A stretch of DNA of 7,856 nt from JAUVHV01 sp964523875 (GCA_964523875.1 CAZGAS010000049.1:1-7856), one strand, 5' to 3'; numbered from the stretch's first letter, positions 1-7,446 are shown. Notes: generated from the letters alone by a model not told the origin. A program made the numbers and translations.

Positions 1-12
1 AAGGAGGATTAC

Positions 13-249
13 ATGACAGAGGTAAAATTACCAACATTGGCTGAGGGCGTTGATATGGCAGTAGTCTCATTCTGGCATAAAGATGCGGGTGAGGATGTTA
101 AAAAGGGTGATGACTTAGTTGAGATGCTGACTGACAAGGCTACGTTTAATGTTCCCTCGCCTGTTTCAGGCAAACTTAATAATATACTGGTTGAAGAGGG
201 AGCGGAGGTTAAGGTTGGTGATCTTATAGCAGAGATTGGGGAGGTATAG
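13..249 (+). CDS. Free-standing lipoyl-domain protein
   Basis: This 78-residue protein is a single biotin/lipoyl-attachment domain of the 2-oxo-acid dehydrogenase E2 type. The motif TDKA at residues 40-43 places the lipoylated lysine at K42; a biotin carrier would show an MKM-like motif instead. The downstream PSPVSGKL and GAEVKVGDLIAEI segments form the symmetric second half of the domain. A normal E2 is about 400 residues and adds an E3-binding domain and a catalytic acyltransferase domain. Here a stop follows the lipoyl domain directly and the next gene begins at once, so it is either a dedicated swinging-arm carrier or a split E2. The start is supported by an ideal AAGGAGG at 1-7, five bases upstream. 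Partner E1, E2 or E3 genes may lie before the window. The domain assignment is firm; the complex it serves is unknown. Confidence 0.88.
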   Translation: MTEVKLPTLAEGVDMAVVSFWHKDAGEDVKKGDDLVEMLTDKATFNVPSPVSGKLNNILVEEGAEVKVGDLIAEIGEV

Positions 250-256
250 ACAGAAG

Positions 257-1447
257 ATGTCGATTCATGAAGCTGATAGGATGCGCAGGCTTCCGCTTTA
301 TCTTTTTACGATTATTGATGACCTTAAGGCAAAGGCTATAGCAAGGGGCGTAGATGTTATAGACCTTGGTATGGGCAGCCCTGATTTGCCTACGCCTAAG
401 CATATTGTAGATGAGCTATGCGAACAGGTACGTGTCAATGAAAACCAGAGGTACTCAAGGGCAAATGGTGAGCCTGAAAAGATATTAAGGCACGCTATAG
501 TCCAGTGGTATAAGAAAAGGTTTAATATTGATCTTAATCCTGATAATGAGGTCCTGCCTCTTATCGGTTCAAAGGAGGGTGTGGCGCATCTATCCCTGGC
601 ATTTTTAAATAATGATGATATCGCGTTGGTGCCGAATCCCGCTTATCCTGTACATTTTAATGGCGTTATAATGGCAGGTGGTATACTGTATAATATACCA
701 ATGACAGCGGATGATAATTTTAAACCCGATCTGAAGTCTATAAGCCCTGAGATACTAAATAAGGCAAAGCTTTTATTTATAAGTTATCCTCATAACCCCA
801 CAACCGCTATAGTCGGCAAAGAATTTTTTGAGGAGATTATAGCCTGGGCTCAGGATAAGCCGAATCTTATTATAGCGCATGACCTGGCTTACTCTGATAT
901 TGTTTTTGATGATTTCCGGGCACCCAGCATATTAGAGGTTGAAGGCGCGAAGGATTTAAATATCATAGAGTTTCATACACTGTCAAAGTCATATAATATG
1001 GCTGGCTGGAGAATAGGCCTCGCTGTAGGCAACAAGGATATACTTGCTTCTTTAGCAAAGACAAAAAGCTACATTGATTTTGGTATATTCAGGGGCATAC
1101 AGCTTGCCGCCGCTAAGGCGCTTACAGGGCCGCAGGATTGCGTAAAAGAGTTGGTAGCGGTTTATAAGAAGAGAAGGGACCTGTTTTGTGACGGCCTAAA
1201 CAGCATAGGTTGGCATGTAGCCAAACCTAAAGCAACCTTTTATATATGGACACGTATCCCTGAGCAGTTCAGATCTCTTACATCAATGGAGTTCGCGACA
1301 TTGCTTATTGAAAAGGCAGGGGTAGCTGTTGCCCCTGGTACAGGTTTTGGCGAATATGGTGAAGGTTATGTACGCTTTGCTCTTGTAGATAGCGAGCAGC
1401 GTCTTCAGATGGCAGTAGAACGCATAGGTAAGCTTTTTAACAAATAA
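257..1447 (+). CDS. alaC: PLP-dependent aminotransferase, AlaC/LL-DAP aminotransferase-like
   Basis: A class I/II (fold type I) aminotransferase of 396 residues, the usual family length. Counting from ATG 257, visible landmarks are DLGMGSPDLPTP (37-48), GSKEG (104-108), YPHNPT (177-182, PLP-contacting Asn180), HDLAYSD (208-214), SKSYNMAGWRIG (243-254, with Schiff-base Lys244 and Arg252) and YVRFAL near the C-terminus for the substrate carboxylate. The run from SKSYNMAGWRIG to the end closely resembles E. coli AlaC, which makes alanine from pyruvate and glutamate; LL-diaminopimelate aminotransferase (DapL) is the nearest alternative and sequence alone does not separate them. A longer frame opens at TTG 236 and would overlap the lipoyl gene, but GGGGAGGT at 238-245 is well placed for ATG 257. 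Cytosolic; probably co-transcribed with its neighbours. Confidence 0.85.
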   Translation: MSIHEADRMRRLPLYLFTIIDDLKAKAIARGVDVIDLGMGSPDLPTPKHIVDELCEQVRVNENQRYSRANGEPEKILRHAIVQWYKKRFNIDLNPDNEVLPLIGSKEGVAHLSLAFLNNDDIALVPNPAYPVHFNGVIMAGGILYNIPMTADDNFKPDLKSISPEILNKAKLLFISYPHNPTTAIVGKEFFEEIIAWAQDKPNLIIAHDLAYSDIVFDDFRAPSILEVEGAKDLNIIEFHTLSKSYNMAGWRIGLAVGNKDILASLAKTKSYIDFGIFRGIQLAAAKALTGPQDCVKELVAVYKKRRDLFCDGLNSIGWHVAKPKATFYIWTRIPEQFRSLTSMEFATLLIEKAGVAVAPGTGFGEYGEGYVRFALVDSEQRLQMAVERIGKLFNK

Positions 1448-1453
1448 GACTAA

Positions 1454-2572
1454 ATGCAAAAACCAAAGCGGATTCTTCTCCTTTATATATCTGTTCTTTC
1501 CGGGCATCATCGCGCGGCGATGGCTGTTGAAAAAGCGTTGTTGGCCCTTAACCTCGAGACACAGGTCTTTAGCATAAACTCTTTTCATTACACCAATCCA
1601 ATACTCGAGAGGGTAATAAATCGCACCTATAATGGAATCATAAAAAGAACCCCTGAGGTATGGGAATATCTTTATGATAATCCAAAGATTGTCAAGAATA
1701 CCCAGTCATTAAAAGAGATGATGCACAGGTACAACAGTACCAAGATGAGGACATTGATTACTGATTTTAATCCTGACATCATTGTTTGTACCCAGGCGTT
1801 TCCATGCGGTTTGGTAGCGGATTATAAGGTAACATTTAACTCCAAGCTTTCCCTTGTCGGCATACTTACGGATTTTTACCCGCATTCTTATTGGGTATAT
1901 GAGGCTGTAGATAAATATGTAGTCGCGTCCAATGACGCGAAGGCAAGGCTGCTTGCCAATGGTATTCTGGAAGACAAGATACATGTTTTCGGCATACCTA
2001 TAGATACACGATTCAACAAGGACCATGATAAGAGCGCTATATATAATAAGATGGCGCTCGACACCAATAAAAAGACCATACTTATTATGGGTGGAAGCGG
2101 AGGGCTTGGCCCGATAAAAAAAGTGGTCTTTGCCCTTGATAAGATAAACACAGATATACAGATTGTCGTTGTTGCCGGAACAAATGACAAACTTGTCAGG
2201 TATCTTAAAAAGCGCATGCAACGGTTCACTAAGAAGATTATAGTTACAGGTTATGCTGATAATATTGACGAGCTTATGGAGATATCAGATTTAATAATTA
2301 CAAAGCCCGGTGGGCTTACTGTCTCAGAGGCCTTGGCAAAGAGCCTGCCTATACTCATCATAAACCCAATACCGGGTCAGGAGTCAAAGAATACGGAATT
2401 TCTTCTCAAGGAAGGCGCGGCTATCAAGGCTGAAAACGAGGCGGAGGCAGCTATCTTAGTTGAGAGCCTATGCAAGGCGCCGGTGAAACTTGAGGCAATG
2501 AAGCAGGCCTCGACAAGGATTGGTAATGCTGATTCCGCTGTCAATATCGCAAAGATGCTTATGGAGCTATAG
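1454..2572 (+). CDS. Processive diacylglycerol glycosyltransferase (UgtP/MGDG synthase family)
   Basis: A 372-residue GT-B fold glycosyltransferase of the family 28-like group that includes plant MGDG synthase and Bacillus UgtP. These transfer glucose or galactose from a UDP-sugar onto diacylglycerol at the cytoplasmic membrane face. The N-terminal half carries the lipid-acceptor nucleotide-fold loop as SGHHRAA (16-22) and a conserved ILTDFYPHSYW (137-147). The C-terminal donor-binding half shows GGSGGLGP (213-220), GYADNIDELM (266-275), TKPGGLTVSEA (283-293) and PIPGQE (305-310). Length is normal. No strong Shine-Dalgarno precedes ATG 1454, which lies six bases after the aminotransferase stop, so translational coupling is likely. 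The next gene, an acyltransferase, starts two bases after its stop, pointing to a joint role in membrane lipid or glycolipid synthesis. The exact sugar and acceptor cannot be told. Confidence 0.85.
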   Translation: MQKPKRILLLYISVLSGHHRAAMAVEKALLALNLETQVFSINSFHYTNPILERVINRTYNGIIKRTPEVWEYLYDNPKIVKNTQSLKEMMHRYNSTKMRTLITDFNPDIIVCTQAFPCGLVADYKVTFNSKLSLVGILTDFYPHSYWVYEAVDKYVVASNDAKARLLANGILEDKIHVFGIPIDTRFNKDHDKSAIYNKMALDTNKKTILIMGGSGGLGPIKKVVFALDKINTDIQIVVVAGTNDKLVRYLKKRMQRFTKKIIVTGYADNIDELMEISDLIITKPGGLTVSEALAKSLPILIINPIPGQESKNTEFLLKEGAAIKAENEAEAAILVESLCKAPVKLEAMKQASTRIGNADSAVNIAKMLMEL

Positions 2573-2574
2573 AG

Positions 2575-3447
2575 ATGTTTTTTGCTTTATACAGGATAGG
2601 GATATTCATAGCGTTAAACACGCCTTTAAGAGCGGGATATAAGATTGCTGGATTTGTCTCAAGTCTGTACGCGTTCTTTTCCCGCGCGGATAGGCAAGCG
2701 CTTCGGGATAATCTTAAGCAACTCTTTCCTGATTATGAGGATAGCCGTATAAAGGATATATCATCAAAGATATTTATAAATTTTGGTAAATACCTTGTAG
2801 ATTTTTTCAGGTTCTCACTAATTGACGCGGATTACATAAAACAATATGTTAAGGTAGAAGGCAGGCATTACCTTGACAAGGTGCTTGAGCAAAAAAAAGG
2901 CGCGATCCTTGCATCAGCCCATATAGGTAATTGGGAGCTAGGCGGGGCTGTACTGGCCGCTTTAGGCTTTTCCCTGAGTGTCGTTGCCCTTACACACAAA
3001 CATGATAATGTAAACAAGTTTTTTATAGAACAAAGAGAGGCAAAAGGGGTAGGTGTCATACCAATAGGAATAGCGGTAAGAAGATGTTTTAAGGTCCTGG
3101 CAGATAACGGGGCTATTGCGCTGGTAAGTGACAGGGACTATTTTGACAATGGCCTTCAGGTAGAGTTCTTTGGCAAAAAGGCTATTATTCCAAAGGGCCC
3201 GGCAATCTTCTCCAGGAGGTGTTTAGCGCCGATAGTACCTGTTTTTATGGTGCGTAACCCGGATGATACCTTTACCCTTAAGATATTAGAGCCAATCATG
3301 CCTGTTCATACGAAGAATGAGCATGATGATATGATTTCTGTTACAGAGAAGGTAGTAAAGGTAATAGAAGGTGTTGTAAAAAAATATCCCGAGCAGTGGT
3401 TTGTTTTTAAGCGGTTTTGGGAAAAGATGGGTAAGGGAAAGGGATAA
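2575..3447 (+). CDS. LpxL/HtrB-family lysophospholipid acyltransferase
   Basis: A 290-residue member of the bacterial lipid A biosynthesis acyltransferase family, close to the usual 290-310. A hydrophobic N-terminal stretch (about residues 1-35) fits the inner-membrane anchor. The catalytic HX4E motif is HIGNWE, with His116 and Glu121. Other family landmarks are SDRDYFDNGLQVEFFGKKA with the following PKGPA, and the C-terminal PEQWFVFKRFWE. Family members transfer an acyl chain from acyl-ACP to lipid A precursors or, in other branches, to phosphatidylinositol mannosides or other glycolipids. ATG 2575 is two bases downstream of the glycosyltransferase stop, with GGAG in the end of that gene as a plausible ribosome site. 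Next to a UgtP-like enzyme, acylation of a glycolipid is as plausible as classical lipid A acylation; this is inference. Confidence 0.87.
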   Translation: MFFALYRIGIFIALNTPLRAGYKIAGFVSSLYAFFSRADRQALRDNLKQLFPDYEDSRIKDISSKIFINFGKYLVDFFRFSLIDADYIKQYVKVEGRHYLDKVLEQKKGAILASAHIGNWELGGAVLAALGFSLSVVALTHKHDNVNKFFIEQREAKGVGVIPIGIAVRRCFKVLADNGAIALVSDRDYFDNGLQVEFFGKKAIIPKGPAIFSRRCLAPIVPVFMVRNPDDTFTLKILEPIMPVHTKNEHDDMISVTEKVVKVIEGVVKKYPEQWFVFKRFWEKMGKGKG

Positions 3448-3449
3448 TA

Positions 3450-4115
3450 ATGAATGCCTGTGTAGTAATACCCGCTTTTAATGAGGCGGCGAGTATATCA
3501 AAGGTTATAAACGGGGTTAAAGCGCTTGATATTGATGTGATAGTTGTTGATGACGGTTCACTGGATGAGACTTCATTGATAGCGGAAAAGAGTGGCGCGC
3601 ATATAATACATAATCCTCAAAGATACGGTAAGGGGCTTTCATTGAGAAGGGGATTTGATTACGCTATCAAGAATAGCTATGATATTATAATCAGCATGGA
3701 TGGTGACGGCCAGCATGATTCAGCGGATATACCGCGTTTTTTGGAGATGGTGAAGAACAAAAAGGCCTGTGTAGCCCTTGGCAATAGGATGGATGACCCC
3801 AAGGATATGCCGCTTATACGTATCTTTACTAACAAGTTTATGTCTTTTGTAATATCAGTAATATGCCATCAGAATATCCCTGATACCCAATGTGGATTCA
3901 GGCTTTTTACCAGAGACGCGATATCAGGAATAGACATAAAGGCCCACAAGTTTGAGGTGGAATCTGAGCTCCTGGTAAAACTCTCGAGGAACGGTTTTAA
4001 GATAGAGTCGGTTCCTATACGGTCTATATATGGCCAGGAGAAGAGTAAGATAAGGCCCATTCGCGATACTTTTCGTTTTATGCGTTTTTTAACAAGAATC
4101 CTGATTGAAAAATAG
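3450..4115 (+). CDS. Family 2 glycosyltransferase, dolichyl-phosphate mannosyltransferase-like
   Basis: A 221-residue soluble GT-A glycosyltransferase. The nucleotide-sugar binding site is visible as VVDDGS (32-37) and the metal-binding DxD as MDGDGQHD (83-90). The N-terminal VVIPAFNEA, the NPQRYGKG loop, the PDTQCGFRLF segment and the C-terminal SKIRPIRDTFRFMRF are typical of polyprenyl-phosphate sugar transferases such as bacterial DPM1 homologues. These load mannose or glucose onto a polyprenyl phosphate at the inner face of the membrane. No C-terminal transmembrane pair is present, unlike GtrB/ArnC-type relatives. ATG 3450 follows the acyltransferase stop by two bases, so the genes are almost certainly co-transcribed. 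The donor sugar is unknown. Confidence 0.88.
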   Translation: MNACVVIPAFNEAASISKVINGVKALDIDVIVVDDGSLDETSLIAEKSGAHIIHNPQRYGKGLSLRRGFDYAIKNSYDIIISMDGDGQHDSADIPRFLEMVKNKKACVALGNRMDDPKDMPLIRIFTNKFMSFVISVICHQNIPDTQCGFRLFTRDAISGIDIKAHKFEVESELLVKLSRNGFKIESVPIRSIYGQEKSKIRPIRDTFRFMRFLTRILIEK

Positions 4116-4132
4116 TACAGAGAGGTGATCCT

Positions 4133-4639
4133 ATGATAGACGCTATTTTAACGAGCCTTTCTTCTCTGCCAAAAGAGTTATCAGTTACTATTATAGCGGC
4201 GTTACCGGTGCTTGAATTAAGAGGCGCTATCCCGATAGGTCTTTCAATGGGGCTTGATATAAAGAGAGTGGTTTTTTTCTCTATTATCGGTAATCTTATC
4301 CCTGTTGTGCCAATATTATTTTTGTTGGATCCTGTCTCGGCATACCTTAGAAGGTTCTGGTTGTTTAAGAAATTCTTTGACTGGCTGTTTGAACGCACCA
4401 GGAGAAGATCTGACCTTATTGAAAGGTATGAATTTTTAGGGCTCATGCTCTTTGTAGCGATACCGCTGCCTATAACAGGCGCATGGACAGGGTGCGTAGC
4501 CGCAACGTTATTTAAGATACGCCTAAGATACGCTTTATTGGCAATTACTATTGGCGTGTTAATAGCCGCGTCTATAGTGACCGTGGTTTCTCTTGCTGGA
4601 AAAGGTCTTTTTTACCATGTCTTCATACCTCATTATTGA
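4133..4639 (+). CDS. Small membrane protein of the COG2426 'small multidrug export' family
   Basis: A 168-residue polytopic membrane protein. The first half has the family signature LPVLELRGAIPIG (24-36), followed by a membrane segment at about 44-68. A basic, probably cytoplasmic loop (72-98) leads into the second signature AIPLPITGAWTGCVAATLF (109-127) and a last membrane segment at about 132-155. The duplicated pattern of a conserved P/G-rich half-segment plus a helix is typical of PF06695. The family name implies drug export, but function is essentially untested, so no substrate should be assumed. A strong Shine-Dalgarno, AGAGGTGATC at about 4121-4130, supports ATG 4133. Its last 23 bases overlap the start of the NYN gene in another frame. 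Confidence 0.82.
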   Translation: MIDAILTSLSSLPKELSVTIIAALPVLELRGAIPIGLSMGLDIKRVVFFSIIGNLIPVVPILFLLDPVSAYLRRFWLFKKFFDWLFERTRRRSDLIERYEFLGLMLFVAIPLPITGAWTGCVAATLFKIRLRYALLAITIGVLIAASIVTVVSLAGKGLFYHVFIPHY

Positions 4640-5030
4640 TGGATATAATCTGATTTACGCTATTCCATCTCTTTTAAAAGCCAGTCGTAAGAGTATTGAT
4701 TTTGCCCGCGATAACCTTATTAGTATGGTCGAGTCTTACTGCGACTGCTATAACGCGGAAGGGATTATTGTATATGATGGCAACCAAAAGAAGCGTACTA
4801 TAGAAGAAGGCAATCCTACTACCATATTCGCCAAAAAAGGTGAGGGCGCGGACGCGGTTATAGAATCGCTTGTCTATAAGCTTCCTGATAGGGGCCAGGC
4901 AAGGGTTGTGACTGATGATAGGGTTGTAATGAATATGGTTATTGGCATGGGGGCCTTTACTATGCACGCGTCAGTATTTGAAGTTGAGGCCAGACAGGCT
5001 ATTGAGTCAATTCGAAAAAATATACAATAG
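4617..5030 (+). CDS. YacP-like NYN-domain (PIN-fold) predicted ribonuclease
   Basis: A 137-residue protein with the acidic constellation of the NYN/PIN nuclease fold: LIIDGYN (5-11, with Asp8 and Asn11), IVYDGN (51-56, Asp54), KKGEGADAVIE (73-83, with Glu76 and Asp79) and VVTDDRV (97-103). This order matches the YacP family, whose Bacillus member Rae1 is a ribosome-associated mRNA endonuclease; the same activity here is inferred, not shown. It is somewhat shorter than typical YacP (about 170). A TTG start at 4593 would add eight residues, but ATG 4617 leaves the usual short lead into the first beta strand and has AAAGG about 12 bases upstream. It overlaps the end of the membrane-protein gene, so coupled translation is likely. 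Cytosolic. Confidence 0.82.
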   Translation: MSSYLIIDGYNLIYAIPSLLKASRKSIDFARDNLISMVESYCDCYNAEGIIVYDGNQKKRTIEEGNPTTIFAKKGEGADAVIESLVYKLPDRGQARVVTDDRVVMNMVIGMGAFTMHASVFEVEARQAIESIRKNIQ

Positions 5031-5050
5031 GTATTCAGCTCTTTCAAATA

Positions 5051-5089
5051 GAAACAGCTTAAGACCGAAACAGCTTAAGACCGAAACAG
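5051..5089 (+). repeat. Short tandem repeat, 2.4 copies of a 16-bp unit
   Basis: The unit GAAACAGCTTAAGACC occurs perfectly at 5051-5066 and 5067-5082, and its first seven bases recur at 5083-5089. It lies in the non-coding spacer between the NYN gene and the B12 transporter operon. The function is unknown; slippage copies, a protein-binding array or part of a dispersed genomic repeat are all possible. Confidence 0.9.
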
Positions 5090-5138
5090 TTACCAAATTG
5101 TGAGGGACACTGTTTTATTTTTAATCGGGACAGTGGTC
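5084..5138 (+). repeat. Two overlapping inverted repeats sharing a central arm
   Basis: AAACAGT at 5084-5090 is complementary to ACTGTTT at 5109-5115. The same central arm, read as GACACTGT at 5106-5113, is also complementary to ACAGTGGTC at 5130-5138 with one bulged G. The two hairpins cannot form together. Neither is followed directly by a T-tract, so neither looks like a plain intrinsic terminator. The related blocks GGGACACTG and GGGACAGTG resemble the arms of small dispersed repeats or transposon ends, but no transposase is visible. Confidence 0.5.
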
Positions 5139-5153
5139 ACAAGACTAAAAATC

Positions 5154-5893
5154 ATGCATAGATTTATTAAATTATATATAATACTTGTATTATTATGCGC
5201 AATCTCTGGTTATGTTGTTGCCTCTGATGCCCTACCCACTATGAGGATAATATCCCTGACACCCGCTACCACAGAGATACTCTTTGAGCTAGGTCTTGAT
5301 AAAGAGATAGTTGGTGTATCGAGTTACTGTACCTGGCCTGTGAAAGCCAGGGCAAAGGAGAGGGTAGGTTCTTTTAGCAATCCCAATATTGAAAAGATAA
5401 TAATGCTTAAGCCCGATCTGGTTATCCTTACAGGCATGGAGCAGGAACATATAAAGGATATATTTTCTAGACTTAATATTAAATACATCAATGTGGACCC
5501 GGCAAATCTTAGTGAGCTCATATCTTCCATTGAAGAGCTAGGCAATGCTACAGGCACTGTTTCTCAGGCAAAGATACTAGCGAATAGCATACGCTCTGTT
5601 ATTAGCAGGCTAAAAAAGTTTAATTCCAGCATCCCTGGCCTTAAGAAGCCAAAGATATATATGGAGATATGGCATGACCCTATAATGTGCCCCGGAAGGA
5701 ACTCATTTGTTGATGATATGATAGAGACCGCCGGTGGTGTTAATATAACAGCTGATCTCAACCGGTCTTATTCAAGGATCGATCCTGAACAGGTAATCCT
5801 GCGGAATCCTGACATTATAATATTGGCCTATATGAAGCCGGATGATTGGGTTGAACAGACATTTGCTAAGAGGCTTGGCTGGGAAGATGTGAA
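5154..5893 (+). CDS. btuF: Cobalamin ABC transporter substrate-binding protein BtuF, 3' end lost in gap
   Basis: About 246 residues of a periplasmic helical-backbone metal-chelate binding protein (PF01497); the C-terminus lies in the run of Ns. From ATG 5154 the protein begins MHRFIKL followed by a hydrophobic core and VVASDA, a conventional signal peptide cleaved near residue 23; Cys15 does not sit in a good lipobox. The mature part begins RIISLTPATTEILFELGL and continues SSYCTWPVKA and EKIIMLKPDLVIL, the usual first-lobe pattern of BtuF. The second lobe has EIWHDPIMCPGRNSFVDDMIETAGGVN and SRIDPEQVILRNPDIIIL. An in-frame GTG at 5100 would put 18 extra residues before the signal peptide, so ATG 5154 is preferred, although neither start has a good Shine-Dalgarno. 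Iron-siderophore binding proteins share the fold; B12 is favoured by sequence style and the nearby cobalamin riboswitches. Confidence 0.82.
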
Positions 5894-5993
5894 NNNNNNN
5901 NNNNNNNNNNNNNNNNNNNNNNNNNNNNNNNNNNNNNNNNNNNNNNNNNNNNNNNNNNNNNNNNNNNNNNNNNNNNNNNNNNNNNNNNNNNNN
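5894..5993. other. Assembly gap, 100 Ns
   Basis: Exactly 100 undetermined bases, the conventional placeholder for a gap of unknown length. It removes the end of btuF and the start of btuC. Judging from usual family sizes, about 30 residues of BtuF and about 110-120 residues of BtuC are missing, so the true gap is probably nearer 400-500 bases than 100. Confidence 0.97.
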
Positions 5994-6631
5994 CCGCTTT
6001 TCTGTCAGGGTTCGTTACTATATTTTTAGTCTATATGCTTTCAAAAAAAGGCGCGCGCGTAGGTACCGAAGACCTGCTTTTGTCAGGAGTAATTATTACC
6101 GCTATGCTTTCCGGGATCATTATGTTTATAGTCTCGGCTACTGAGCGTGAGGGCCTACACAATGCCTTATGGTGGCTGCTTGGTAATACGCAGATATATG
6201 ACCTTAAGCTCCTTTTGTTTGTAAGCGTAATCTCTGTAACTGGAATTATCCTAAGCACACTCCTGGCAAGAAATTTGAATATCATGAGCCTTGGGGAAGA
6301 AGAGGCTATAACCATGGGCCTTAATGTGGAGAGGGTGAAACTGATATTCTTTGTTATATCTTCAGTAATGACCGCGGCTGTAGTATCTGTATGCGGAATG
6401 ATAGGTTTTGTCGGCCTTATAATACCGCATATCGCCAGGCGATTTATTGGCCCGGATCACAGAAGGCTAATACCCGCTTCAGCCTTATGCGGCGGAATAT
6501 ACCTTATATTATGTGATATATTGGCGCGGAGAGTTACACAGCCTATCGAGCTGCCTATAGGGGTAGTAACCGCTATCTGCGGTGCCCCGTTTTTTATATT
6601 ATTCCTTAGAAGGTCAAGGAGGTCCAAGTAG
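5994..6631 (+). CDS. btuC: Cobalamin ABC transporter permease BtuC (FecCD family), 5' end lost in gap
   Basis: The C-terminal two thirds (about 212 residues) of a BtuC/FecCD-type permease, which normally has about 330 residues and ten membrane helices. The frame is open from the gap edge: the first complete codons (from 5996) read AFLSGFVTIFLVYMLSKKG, a standard internal FecCD helix, so ATG 6035 inside this stretch is not the start. Further landmarks are EDLLLSGVIITAM, ALWWLLGNTQ, NIMSLGEEEAITMGLNVERVK (the cytoplasmic coupling region that contacts the ATPase), GMIGFVGLIIPHIARRFIGPDHRRLIPASALCGG and the final PIELPIGVVTAICGAPFFILFLRR. These are hallmark motifs of B12 and iron-chelate importers. 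Together with BtuF and the ATPase it forms the inner-membrane importer. Specificity for B12 rather than iron chelates rests on context. Confidence 0.87.
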
Positions 6632-6636
6632 AGCTC

Positions 6637-7422
6637 ATGGATTTTTTAAATGTTATAGGCTTAAATAGCGGTTACAGGAACAACCCGGTGCTTAAAGATA
6701 TATCTTTTAATGTTAAAAAAGGTGAGTTTATCGGTATAATAGGCCCGAACGGAGCAGGCAAGACAACCCTGTTAAAGACACTTTCACATATAATAACGCC
6801 TGCGGGAGGGAAGGTCCTTCTTAATGGCAGGGATATCCATTCCTTAAGTTCCATCTTATTCGCAAGGCAATGCGCCATGGTAGGCCAGGACCTGATGAGC
6901 CTATTTTCTTTTACGGTTGAAGAAATAGTGCTTATGGGCAGAAACCCTTATCTTGGGTTATTCAAGCAGGAGCGGAGAGAGGATATAGAGATTGTAAACA
7001 CGGCATTAAAACGTACAAATATGAGCCTGCTTAAAGAAAGGCCTATAGATGAATTAAGCGCCGGAGAGAGACAGCGCGCGCTTATCGCGAAAGCGCTTGT
7101 GCAGCAGCCGCAGCTTTTACTTCTTGATGAACCGACGGCACATCTTGACATAGGTTACCAGACAGATATACTTGATCTTATCAGGTCATTAAATAATGAG
7201 AGTGAACTTACTGTGGTATGCGTATTGCATGACCTAAACCTTGCGTCACAATATTGTGACAAGCTACTGCTTTTGGATAAGGGTAAGATTATAGGTTTTG
7301 ACTCTCCGGCAGAGATATTAAAATATGATATACTTGAGAGAACCTTTAACGCGAGGTGCCTTGTCAATAAAGAGATATTGCAGGGAAAGCCTGTAGTTAT
7401 TCCTTTTCCAAAAAAGGCTTGA
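6637..7422 (+). CDS. btuD: Cobalamin ABC transporter ATPase BtuD
   Basis: A complete 261-residue ABC ATPase of the iron/B12 importer class. Motifs in order are Walker A GPNGAGKTT (36-44), Q-loop Gln84, signature LSAGERQ (140-146), Walker B LLLLDEPTAHLD (160-171, with Glu165) and the switch histidine in VLHD (His198). It powers import by the permease encoded immediately upstream. Start ATG 6637 lies five bases after the btuC stop; a full AAGGAGGT sits at 6616-6623 inside the end of btuC, spaced 13 bases, which is longer than optimal. The TGA stop (7420-7422) overlaps the -35 box of the next promoter. The substrate is inferred from context; FepC/FhuC-like enzymes are the alternative. Confidence 0.9.
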   Translation: MDFLNVIGLNSGYRNNPVLKDISFNVKKGEFIGIIGPNGAGKTTLLKTLSHIITPAGGKVLLNGRDIHSLSSILFARQCAMVGQDLMSLFSFTVEEIVLMGRNPYLGLFKQERREDIEIVNTALKRTNMSLLKERPIDELSAGERQRALIAKALVQQPQLLLLDEPTAHLDIGYQTDILDLIRSLNNESELTVVCVLHDLNLASQYCDKLLLLDKGKIIGFDSPAEILKYDILERTFNARCLVNKEILQGKPVVIPFPKKA

Positions 7423-7446
7423 CAGTTTTGTAATACGATATATAAT
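7419..7446 (+). promoter_or_regulatory. Consensus sigma-70 promoter
   Basis: TTGACA (7419-7424) and TATAAT (7441-7446) are both perfect consensus hexamers, separated by 16 bases. Transcription would start near 7453, just before the first riboswitch helix. The -35 box overlaps the btuD stop codon, so this promoter serves the downstream riboswitch-controlled gene and not btuFCD. Confidence 0.88.

Noticed and set aside
236..256. TTG start for the aminotransferase at 236
   Set aside because: It overlaps the lipoyl gene and includes the likely Shine-Dalgarno of ATG 257, which gives the normal family N-terminus.
1709..2221. Minus-strand open frame of 170 codons
   Set aside because: It lies wholly antisense to the well-supported glycolipid glycosyltransferase and shows no recognisable domain; its composition is what a reverse-frame shadow gives.
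5051..5089. CRISPR array
   Set aside because: The repeat copies are directly adjacent with no spacers, the unit is only 16 bp, and no cas genes are visible.
5098..5126. Possible promoter TTGTGA/TTAATC before btuF
   Set aside because: Both hexamers deviate from consensus and the region is AT-rich, so such matches are expected by chance. There is no further support.
5100..5153. GTG start for btuF at 5100
   Set aside because: It would place 18 residues before a good signal peptide and has no Shine-Dalgarno; ATG 5154 starts directly at the signal peptide.
5994..6029. Continuation of the btuF frame after the Ns
   Set aside because: The frame across an unknown-length gap is arbitrary. The sequence after the gap reads as a FecCD permease helix in a different frame.
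6035..6631. Short 198-residue permease starting at ATG 6035
   Set aside because: The frame is open back to the gap edge and encodes a conserved permease helix, so this ATG is internal to btuC.
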